Translations under genes and position numbers: made by a program
NCBI GenBank assembly: GCA_002341315.1
Contig: DDNV01000048.1
Span: forward strand, 24,300 to 45,909
Reading direction: 5' to 3'
DNA length: 21,610 bases
Source of the DNA: Cellvibrionales bacterium UBA2511
GTDB taxonomy: Bacteria > Pseudomonadota > Gammaproteobacteria > Pseudomonadales > Porticoccaceae
Part shown: in pieces, positions 14,601 through 20,406 of the stretch
Layout of the letters: each line of letters begins with the position of its first letter
Numbering within the stretch: the first letter of the stretch is position 1
Notes under the pieces: model-generated
Databases searched by the model: none
The model's input: only the letters and a program-made list of their open reading frames with translations
What the model was told of the DNA's origin: nothing

Positions 14601-16111
14601 AGGTGGATGGGTTCACTGCCTGTGAGCGAATCCGTCAACTGCCTAAGGGCGCTAATACGCCGGTATTGATGATTACGGCACTGGATAATGAAGAAGCCAT
14701 CGTCAAGGCTTTCGCTGCCGGCGCTTCTGACTATATCCCAAAACCCATCCATTTTGCTGTGCTCAAACAGCGCGTATCGCGACTGATTCATGCGAATAAG
14801 GTAGAGAAGCATGTCAGGCAATTGGCCTATCACGACCCGTTGACCGGTTTGCCCAACAGAACCAATCTGATGCAACAGCTCCGGGTGATGGTCAATCGTG
14901 CACAGATTGAGGAAAAAATGGTTGCTATCATGTTCCTCGACCTTGATCGGTTCAAAATGATCAACGATACCCTGGGCCACGATGCCGGTGACCTATTGTT
15001 AAAAGCCGTATCGGAGAGGATACAGCGCTGCGTAAGGAACCAGGATTTTGTGGCTCGGCTCGGTGGCGATGAGTTTACTGTGGTCCTTGAAGGCGTGACG
15101 GATCGGGATATCGTTTCCAAAATTGCGGGCAAAATCTGCGATGCATTGGGCCAGCCATTTGTTTTTTTACAGCAAAAAATGTTTGTCACCACCAGTATCG
15201 GTATTTCCGTTTTCCCCGATGATGGGCAGGATGTCGGCTCGCTGATGAAACATGCTGATTCAGCGATGTTCCGCGCCAAAGAGCACCGCAATGGCTATTG
15301 TTTCTATATCAAGGGCATGGAAGACGAAATGGTGCGCCGTATGGAAGTCGAGCGCGAACTGCGCCACGCCGCTGCAGATGATGAGCTGATACTCTATTAC
15401 CAGCCCCAGATAGATACGGCGTCGGGAAAAATGATCGGAGCAGAGGCGCTTATCCGGTGGCAGCATCCCAAACATGGACTACTGTCTCCTGATACGTTTA
15501 TTCCTCTCGCGGAGGAGTCTGGTCTGATTAACAAAATCAGTGACTGGGTTCTCGAAAATGCCTGCAAACAGCTCAAAATCTGGCGTGACAACGGTAGCGA
15601 GATGAAGATGGCTGTGAATCTTTCCAGCAAGGATCTTCAATTGGAGGATTTTCGTCAGAAAATAAGTAATCTTATCGACAAATATGAGATCAGTCCGCAA
15701 TCTCTGGAGCTGGAGATTACTGAAAACACGCTGATGGAAAATCCCGAGGCGCTGGAGTCCGACCTGAATGCACTTCGCAAGATGGGGCTGACACTGGCCA
15801 TTGATGACTTCGGTAGCGGTTTCTCGTCACTTAATTATCTCAAGCGATTGCCGGTCGACGTGCTCAAGATTGACCGGATGTTTATCCGGGACATTGATCG
15901 GGATGAAAATGACAAGGCGATTGTCAGCGGGGTGGTGGCATTGGCCAAGAGTATGGGACTGAGTACGGTTGCCGAGGGTGTGGAAACGGAAGAGCAGTAC
16001 CATCTTCTTCAGCAATTGGGCTGTGATACATGCCAGGGCTATTATTTTGGCAAGCCTGTTTCGGCGGCAGATTTTGAGAACGCTTTTCTTCACCCCGCTT
16101 TTGATGCATGA
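11648..16111 (+). CDS. hybrid histidine kinase with REC-REC-HPt-REC phosphorelay, GGDEF and EAL
   Basis: This is a 1487-residue inner-membrane protein (positions from ATG 11648; Met11 at 11678 is an equally good start). Domains in order are TM helix 17-36, periplasmic sensor about 38-180, TM helix 182-201, HAMP about 202-252, HisKA with His278 (HELRTPMN), HATPase with N box near 386-400 and GTGLGLA near 462, receiver 1 (about 517-635, Asp572), receiver 2 (about 662-780, Asp710), HPt (His861, HTVKGSASN), receiver 3 (about 930-1050, Asp980), GGDEF (about 1060-1220; GGDEF intact at 1139-1143, I-site RNQD 1130-1133) and EAL (EALIRW from 1266, with DDFGSG and VAEGVET). Receiver 1 looks degenerate (LVDNS instead of DD, no clear Thr). 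Both output motifs look intact, so c-di-GMP synthesis and breakdown are possible. The kinase half resembles BarA/GacS. It is the last gene of the cluster. Confidence 0.95.
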   Translation: MGLSRNKTSNMKFRHQLALIFVVGILVMALITSLAVSNISSKIFRDGQLQQGFQVIESLARQGELSLLYQSRESAKDLVDNALNFPGVKAVTVMLDTGEVLYAGGDEALQSGVHSDEVSLIHEDDNHWVFNAPVLAGKTEDALWEEYSDDGKSERETLGYISVVVGKDALILMEQSILQSNLFISMIIAVILLLLLLGISRRLTNPLEKLSITMKRAEEGDSVIRADLGGPADITDMQHAFNSMMEALESRQQELVRAMSAALESARIKGEFAANVTHELRTPMNAVLGMLDLLMTMGLSPKQLEYVETAKTSGEGLLELIDEILTFSEIDTHNLTIEKEDCYLYELLDEVTGLLANQALKKKIDLGYLAGEQVPSVIHGDASRIRQVLINLLGNAIKFTDIGEVAVYVTVIENADNAPPEQIMLQFEVRDSGIGITVEDQNRIFEAFTQVDSSSTKQYEGTGLGLAISRQIVELMGGHIRVSSEQGNGSSFWFTLPTEIRGAQNTGMTTATTLSGKRALLVDNSPIVRDFGVQQLDRLGIRCDATDSGFKALELIRKMSADDEELDILLIDEDMPGLKGPDFLKLVKEEPSLKDTLIAVLNNPWVTGGLEKMAGMARLNKPLRTTEIKGCLEQLFLGVAEPDEKKTTSKTINKLYSRQRKILVVDDNRPNQKVAIAMLERMGCQCELVDTGKGAVEAVIRNRFDAVLMDCYMPVMNGYDATRQIRMYEGGHDNSSGIPIIAMTANNTQLEVDRCMDAGMDDFLSKPLRIDDLEKMLLKWVPPDEDESTGNEVDDDLFSVRGVDISGFSYDPLVIQELKASVGEVIVSMIEAFLEDTPVYLQSLKHAITENDGRQVRELAHTVKGSASNFGARRVTELAKTIEEKGAIDDLAGVDSLFEQLKGAFATLSKDLQEFIPDSDDADKVRKKSYHILVVDDDRSMRLALKNVFKNEDYVIEEAGNGMQAISMCQRDMPDLVLMDAMMPEVDGFTACERIRQLPKGANTPVLMITALDNEEAIVKAFAAGASDYIPKPIHFAVLKQRVSRLIHANKVEKHVRQLAYHDPLTGLPNRTNLMQQLRVMVNRAQIEEKMVAIMFLDLDRFKMINDTLGHDAGDLLLKAVSERIQRCVRNQDFVARLGGDEFTVVLEGVTDRDIVSKIAGKICDALGQPFVFLQQKMFVTTSIGISVFPDDGQDVGSLMKHADSAMFRAKEHRNGYCFYIKGMEDEMVRRMEVERELRHAAADDELILYYQPQIDTASGKMIGAEALIRWQHPKHGLLSPDTFIPLAEESGLINKISDWVLENACKQLKIWRDNGSEMKMAVNLSSKDLQLEDFRQKISNLIDKYEISPQSLELEITENTLMENPEALESDLNALRKMGLTLAIDDFGSGFSSLNYLKRLPVDVLKIDRMFIRDIDRDENDKAIVSGVVALAKSMGLSTVAEGVETEEQYHLLQQLGCDTCQGYYFGKPVSAADFENAFLHPAFDA

Positions 16112-16163
16112 ATGTTGTTGACGGTTTTTGTGTTTGATCTGTCTTTGTAGGGGCCGCTTCAAT

Positions 16164-16180
16164 CAGAAATACTTTTTCTG
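16164..16180. repeat. weak stem-loop between the hybrid kinase gene and yciO
   Basis: CAGAAA (16164-16169) and TTTCTG (16175-16180) are perfect reverse complements around a 5-base loop, in the 126-base gap between the two genes. The stem is AT-rich and no long T tract follows, so termination here would be weak at best. The rest of the gap holds an AT-rich stretch (TGTAATAAT at 16201-16209) that might serve as a -10 for yciO. Confidence 0.3.
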
Positions 16181-16237
16181 CCTTTATTGACTGGCAAATG
16201 TGTAATAATCTGCGCGGAAAGTTACAGATGTTTGCCA

Positions 16238-16861
16238 ATGAGTCAGTTTTTCTCTATTCACCCTGAAAACCCCCAGCTGCGACTGATTCGTCAGGCTGTG
16301 GAAATTGTCCGTGCCGGTGGTGTTATTGTCTATCCCACCGATTCCGCGTATGCCCTCGGTTGCCAGATTGGCGACAAAAAAGCGCTGGACCGAATCCGTC
16401 AGATACGCCAATTGGATAAACATCACAACTTTACCCTGATGTGCCGCGATCTTTCCGAACTGTCGGCCTACGCCAAGGTGGACAATCAGGTGTTTCGCCT
16501 GTTGAAGACCTATACGCCAGGACCCTATACATTCATCCTGGACGCGACCGCCGAAGTGCCCCGTCGGCTTATGCACCCGAAGCGGAAAACGATTGGACTC
16601 CGGGTCCCGGGCAACCCGATCGCGCTGGCGCTACTTGAGGAACTGGGTGAACCCCTGATGAGTGTCACACTGATTATGCCGGCGGATGAATACCCGTTGA
16701 CGGATCCCTATGATATTCGTGATACCCTCGAGCATCATGTGGATCTGATCATTGACGGGGGGTATTGTGGTCTTGAGGCGACTACCGTGGTTGATCTCTC
16801 CGGTGAGGTACCCCAGGTTACCCGCCAGGGGGTTGGCCGGTTTGAAGACGTTATTGCCTGA
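16238..16861 (+). CDS. yciO: YciO, TsaC/Sua5-family RNA-binding protein
   Basis: This 207-residue protein belongs to the YrdC/Sua5/TsaC superfamily that makes threonylcarbamoyl-AMP for the tRNA t6A modification. It matches the YciO branch closely: MSQFFSIHPENPQLRLIRQA at the start, GGVIVYPTDSAYALGC, HNFTLMCRDLSELSAYAKVDN, PGPYTFILDATAEVPRR, KRKTIGLRVPGNPIA and a C-terminal TTVVDLSGEVPQVTRQGVG. The K-R-K-T-I-G-x-R-V and nucleotide-site residues are present. YciO is often annotated as threonylcarbamoyl-AMP synthase, though its activity is reported as weak compared with TsaC. ATG 16238 gives the standard start; the in-frame start at 16187 would add an atypical leader. It lies upstream of scpA-scpB-rluB, the usual neighbours in many gammaproteobacteria. 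Confidence 0.93.
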   Translation: MSQFFSIHPENPQLRLIRQAVEIVRAGGVIVYPTDSAYALGCQIGDKKALDRIRQIRQLDKHHNFTLMCRDLSELSAYAKVDNQVFRLLKTYTPGPYTFILDATAEVPRRLMHPKRKTIGLRVPGNPIALALLEELGEPLMSVTLIMPADEYPLTDPYDIRDTLEHHVDLIIDGGYCGLEATTVVDLSGEVPQVTRQGVGRFEDVIA

Positions 16862-16902
16862 CCGTACTATCCTCGCTCAGTGGCTGTGATTGCCAGTCAC
16901 CG

Positions 16903-16908
16903 TATAAT
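16903..16908 (+). promoter_or_regulatory. candidate -10 box for scpA-scpB-rluB
   Basis: A perfect TATAAT lies 48 bases upstream of the scpA start in the 95-base gap after yciO. No good -35 is seen at 16-18 bases spacing, so strength is uncertain, and readthrough from yciO is also possible. Confidence 0.4.
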
Positions 16909-16956
16909 GCCCGGGTCCAATACTTGGCCCCCCACGCCATCTGCCTAAAGTGATTT

Positions 16957-17805
16957 ATGGTTATGACAGCCACTCCGGAAGGAGAGACAACTCAAGCGGA
17001 TCCGGTTTCCGAGATATTGCCTCACCCTTTACAGGGGGAAATGCCTTTTGCTGTCGTGTTGGGGCGTCAGATCACCGAGATACCCAGGGATCTGTACATT
17101 CCACCCGAAGCATTGGAGGTTTTTCTCGAGGCATTTGAGGGGCCCCTGGATCTGTTGCTTTACATGATTCGTCGACAGAACCTGGATATTCTCGAGATCA
17201 ACGTTGCGGAGATTACCCGGCAGTACATGGTTTACATTGAGATGATGCAATCCATGCAACTGGAACTGGCCGCCGAATACCTGTTGATGGCTGCGATGCT
17301 GGCGGAGATTAAATCCCGTATGCTGTTGCCCCGTCAGGTGGCCGAAGAGCATGAAGAGGACCCCCGGGCCGAATTAATCCGCAGGCTTCAGGAATATGAA
17401 CGCTTTAAACAGGCATCTGAAGACATTGATGACCTGCCGCGCCTCGGTCGTGATGTGTTTATGGCCACGGCAAAAGCACCGGATTGCCGGCAGGTACGGC
17501 CCGAGCCGGACGTTGTCATGAAAGAGCTGTTGCTGGTGCTTGCCGATGTGCTGCGTCGTGCGCAGATGTTCGAGAGCCACAAGGTGCAACTTGAGCGTTT
17601 GTCCACCCGGGAGCGGATGTCCCATGTGCTGGAGGCCCTGAAGGGTAAACAGTTTCTGCCATTTGTCAGTCTGTTCACGTTGGCAGAGGGTCGCAGCGGT
17701 GTGGTGGTCACTTTCTTGGCGCTGATGGAATTGATCAAAGAGTCTCTTATTGAAATTGTACAGAGCGAGCCCTATGGACCGATTCACGTTAAGGCTCGCT
17801 CCTAG
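16957..17805 (+). CDS. scpA: segregation and condensation protein A
   Basis: ScpA is the kleisin subunit of the bacterial SMC-ScpAB condensin and bridges the SMC heads to compact and segregate the chromosome. The 282-residue protein has a variable N-terminal extension of about 50 residues, then the family core EVFLEAFEGPLDLLLYMIRRQNLDILEINVAEITRQYMVYI, the helix AAEYLLMAAMLAEIKSRMLLP and an acidic EEHEEDPRAELIRRLQEYERF stretch. It ends with the winged-helix SMC-binding part (VSLFTLAEGRSGVVVTFLALMELIKE). Met1 (16957) and Met3 (16963) are both possible starts. It is followed after 23 bases by scpB and then rluB. In many gammaproteobacteria the chromosome instead uses MukBEF, so ScpAB here argues against an enterobacterial or Vibrio source. 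Confidence 0.96.
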   Translation: MVMTATPEGETTQADPVSEILPHPLQGEMPFAVVLGRQITEIPRDLYIPPEALEVFLEAFEGPLDLLLYMIRRQNLDILEINVAEITRQYMVYIEMMQSMQLELAAEYLLMAAMLAEIKSRMLLPRQVAEEHEEDPRAELIRRLQEYERFKQASEDIDDLPRLGRDVFMATAKAPDCRQVRPEPDVVMKELLLVLADVLRRAQMFESHKVQLERLSTRERMSHVLEALKGKQFLPFVSLFTLAEGRSGVVVTFLALMELIKESLIEIVQSEPYGPIHVKARS

Positions 17806-17828
17806 CTCGGTTAACAGGCGTCATACCG

Positions 17829-18527
17829 ATGGAAAATGATCAGTTAAAAAAAATTGTAGAAGGTGCTTTGCTGGCCGCTGGGCGGTCACTGGATATTGGT
17901 CATCTGCAACAGCTGTTCGATATCGATCAGGTGCCGGAAAAAGATCAGCTACTGGCGGTCATTGACGATATCGATGCAGAATGCAGTGATCGCGGATTTG
18001 AGTTGAAGCGTACCGGCAGTGGCTACAGGATTCAGGTTCGGCAGGAGCTGTCCCCCTGGATCAATCGCCTCTGGGAAGAAAAACCCAAAAAATACTCCCG
18101 TGCATTACTGGAAACCCTTGCGCTGATAGCCTATCGCCAGCCGCTTACCCGGGGCGATATTGAAGAAGTGCGGGGTGTGTCTGTCAGTTCGGAGATAATC
18201 AAAACGCTTTTGGAGCGTGAGTGGATCAGAGCTGTCGGCCACCGCGATGTGCCGGGGCGACCTGCCCTGTATGCAACAACGCGCGAATTTCTCGATTATT
18301 TCAGCCTGAGCAGTCTCGACCAATTGCCGCCATTGAATGACATTCGCGATATTGATGATATCAATCCCTCATTGACACTTGATATGTCGGCACGGAAGCA
18401 GCGCGATAAGGAGGTTGGTGATGCTTCGGTGGCGGCTGCTGAAACAGAGGATACAGGGGTTGGATCCCGTCCAGATGATAATGACAATACTGAAATCAAC
18501 CTACCTTCCCGCGATTGGCAACACTGA
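17829..18527 (+). CDS. scpB: segregation and condensation protein B
   Basis: ScpB is the dimeric winged-helix (kite) partner of ScpA in the SMC condensin. The 232-residue protein shows IVEGALLAAGRSLDIGHLQQLF at the N-terminus, SGYRIQVRQELSPWI, KKYSRALLETLALIAYRQPLTRGDIEEVRGVSVS and GHRDVPGRPALYATTREFLDYFSL, all typical. The last 50 or so residues are acidic, low in complexity and probably disordered (EDTGVGSRPDDNDNTE), a tail also common in proteobacterial ScpB. The stop codon TGA shares its last base with the ATG of rluB (TGATG), a coupling arrangement. The Shine-Dalgarno before ATG 17829 is weak, so translation may partly follow scpA. Confidence 0.96.
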   Translation: MENDQLKKIVEGALLAAGRSLDIGHLQQLFDIDQVPEKDQLLAVIDDIDAECSDRGFELKRTGSGYRIQVRQELSPWINRLWEEKPKKYSRALLETLALIAYRQPLTRGDIEEVRGVSVSSEIIKTLLEREWIRAVGHRDVPGRPALYATTREFLDYFSLSSLDQLPPLNDIRDIDDINPSLTLDMSARKQRDKEVGDASVAAAETEDTGVGSRPDDNDNTEINLPSRDWQH

Positions 18528-19354
18528 TGTCTGAGAAATTACAAAAAGTACTGGCTGCTGCCGGCTATGGTTCCCGTCGTGAACTTGAGCAATGGATCAC
18601 CGATGGGCGTGTGGAAGTCAACGGTAAGCCGGCGAAGTTGGGTGACCGGGTTACCGCAGAAGATGCCATAAACGTCGACGGAAAGCGCATCAAATTAGCT
18701 GCTGCTGACCGGAAAATTCGCGTGCTGCTCTATAACAAGCCGGAGGGCGAAGTTTGTACCCGGTCCGATCCCGAAGGCCGTAAAACCGTATTTGATAACC
18801 TGCCCAGATTGGCAGGCGAGCGCTGGGTGGTGGTGGGCCGGCTGGACATGAATACCACCGGTCTGTTGTTGTTCACCAACAATGGAGAGTTAGCGAATCG
18901 TCTGATGCACCCCTCCTACCAGGTGGATCGGGAATATCTGGTGCGCGTGCATGGTGCTGTTGACGACGCCATGATCAAGCGCCTGCGTGAGGGTGTGTTG
19001 CTCGAAGATGGTCCGGCCAAATTCAGCGACGTGGTACCCGGGGAACGGGTGGGCAGCAATGGCTGGTATACCGTAGCGCTGGTGGAGGGCCGTAACCGCG
19101 AGGTGCGGCGACTGTGGGAGTCGCAGGACGTTGAGGTCAACCGTCTGAAACGGGTCCGGTTCGGGCCAATTTTTATGCCTTCCTATGTGCGGATGGGGCA
19201 GTGGATAGAGCTTGATGACCGTGCGCTGTCAGACCTGTTGGCTGCGACCAAAATGTCCGCCAGCAAAAAACAGCGTAAACAATTGCCAGAGGACAAAAAA
19301 CGCTGGGAACGTCAGATGAAACGACTGCGTTCCAGGGGACCATCGTCCCGATAA
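18527..19354 (+). CDS. rluB: 23S rRNA pseudouridine(2605) synthase
   Basis: RluB converts U2605 of 23S rRNA to pseudouridine. From ATG 18527 the protein has 275 residues: an N-terminal S4 RNA-binding domain (EKLQKVLAAAGYGSRRELEQWI to KLGDRV, residues 3-45), then the RsuA-type catalytic domain with GRLDMNTTGLLLFTNNGELANRLMHP, whose Asp in RLD is the catalytic nucleophile, REYLVRV, and EGRNREVRRLWESQDVEVNRLKRVRFG near the end. The C-terminus is basic (KKQRKQLPEDKKRWERQMKRLRSRG), typical of rRNA-binding RluB. The ATG overlaps the scpB stop by one base; the longer TTG start at 18515 would overlap scpB more and precede the S4 domain unusually. RluB fits better than RluE/RluF on gene order with scpAB. 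Confidence 0.92.
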   Translation: MSEKLQKVLAAAGYGSRRELEQWITDGRVEVNGKPAKLGDRVTAEDAINVDGKRIKLAAADRKIRVLLYNKPEGEVCTRSDPEGRKTVFDNLPRLAGERWVVVGRLDMNTTGLLLFTNNGELANRLMHPSYQVDREYLVRVHGAVDDAMIKRLREGVLLEDGPAKFSDVVPGERVGSNGWYTVALVEGRNREVRRLWESQDVEVNRLKRVRFGPIFMPSYVRMGQWIELDDRALSDLLAATKMSASKKQRKQLPEDKKRWERQMKRLRSRGPSSR

Positions 19355-19362
19355 TTCGGGAC
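19345..19362. repeat. perfect hairpin GTCCCGA-TAAT-TCGGGAC around the rluB stop codon
   Basis: A 7-base G+C-rich stem has a 4-base loop that contains the rluB TAA stop (19352-19354). No T tract follows, so it is not a standard intrinsic terminator. It could slow 3' exonucleases or reduce readthrough into the downstream gene. Confidence 0.5.
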
Positions 19363-19389
19363 AGCTGTGGGGTGACAGGGAATGGTGTT

Positions 19390-20406
19390 TTGACAAAACG
19401 AGCATTTGTAACCGGAGCCACCGGGTTTGTGGGTGGCGCCCTAGTTCGCCGTCTGGTTTCTGATGGGTGGGAGCTGGTGGTACTGGTTCGCGAGCAGAGT
19501 CAGTATGCTCCTCTGGAAAATCTGGGGGCAACTGTGGTTTTCGGTGACCTCTGCCAGCCGGAATCCTTGACTGATGTATTAAAAGGCTGCTCCGTCGTTT
19601 TTCATTGTGCCGCGCTGACAGGTGTTGAACACCGGATTGATGATTTTCATCAGGTTATTGCCGGGGGCACAAACAATCTCCTGCAGGCAGCCGATTCGGC
19701 CGGAGTGCAACGTTTTGTGTATGTCAGCAGCATTCTTGTCTATGAGCTGACAGAAAACGCCACACGGTATACGGAATCGATGCCACTGCTCACCTCCAGT
19801 GTGGACCCCTATGGTCGGGCTAAAATTGCAGCGGAATCGGCATGCCTTGAAGCCCGCCAGGCTGGATTGTTTCAGGTTAGTATCCTGAGGCCGGTTTTTG
19901 TCTATGGGCCCGGGGATCGACCGGGTGGTTTTCTGCCCACACTGCTGTCAATGCTCAGAACAGGCAGATTCCGTTTGGTTGACGGAGGTCGCAGCCGGAT
20001 TCCCATGATCTATATCAGCGATCTGGTGGAGCTGTTGATCCTTGCCGCTGAGCAGCCCCAGGCCGATGGCCAGATATACAATGCCTGTTCCGCAGCCTCG
20101 CCCCAATGGCATGAACTGACCACGACGTTATGTGAAGAGATGCAGCTGGCTATGCCCGGCAACGTCAATGGCCGCCTGGTTGGGCTGCTGGCCAGTGCGG
20201 CCGAAGGCCTGGCAAAAATCGGGCTGCTGGGTAAATTGCCCATCAGCAAGGCGGCGGTAAAATTATTATCCCACGATGTCCGGTTTCCCACTGACAAAGC
20301 AGAGCAGCAGCTTGGCTATCAATCCCGGGTTGCCTATCGACAGGGTATTATTGACTGTATGCCCATGCTTCGTGAATCTCTGAATTCCAGTGCAGGTAGT
20401 GAGTAA
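19390..20406 (+). CDS. NAD-dependent epimerase/dehydratase (extended SDR)
   Basis: This is a 338-residue extended short-chain dehydrogenase/reductase acting on a nucleotide sugar or a related alcohol. FVTGATGFVGGALVRRL at the start is the Rossmann glycine motif. ATVVFGDLCQPESL and VVFHCAALTG are the acidic and cofactor-facing strands. YVSSILVY supplies the catalytic Ser, and YGRAK holds the Tyr-x-x-x-Lys pair; ILRPVFVYGPGDRPGG completes the core. The C-terminal part resembles sterol-dehydrogenase or DFR-like members, so a sugar epimerase is not certain. The start is uncertain: TTG 19390 has AGGGA eight bases upstream and gives MTKRAFVTG, while the in-frame GTG 19372 is a longer alternative. 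The stop overlaps the next gene start by 8 bases, so the two are probably co-transcribed, perhaps for cell-surface polysaccharide modification. Confidence 0.85.
   Translation: MTKRAFVTGATGFVGGALVRRLVSDGWELVVLVREQSQYAPLENLGATVVFGDLCQPESLTDVLKGCSVVFHCAALTGVEHRIDDFHQVIAGGTNNLLQAADSAGVQRFVYVSSILVYELTENATRYTESMPLLTSSVDPYGRAKIAAESACLEARQAGLFQVSILRPVFVYGPGDRPGGFLPTLLSMLRTGRFRLVDGGRSRIPMIYISDLVELLILAAEQPQADGQIYNACSAASPQWHELTTTLCEEMQLAMPGNVNGRLVGLLASAAEGLAKIGLLGKLPISKAAVKLLSHDVRFPTDKAEQQLGYQSRVAYRQGIIDCMPMLRESLNSSAGSE

Noticed and set aside
5085..16111. CqsA/CqsS-type alpha-hydroxyketone quorum sensing
   Set aside because: The hybrid kinase recalled CqsS, but there is no CqsA-like PLP acyltransferase and the kinase sensor is periplasmic rather than a six-helix membrane domain.
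16164..16200. Rho-independent terminator after the hybrid kinase
   Set aside because: The stem is six AT-rich pairs and is not followed by a T run, so it is kept only as a weak stem-loop.
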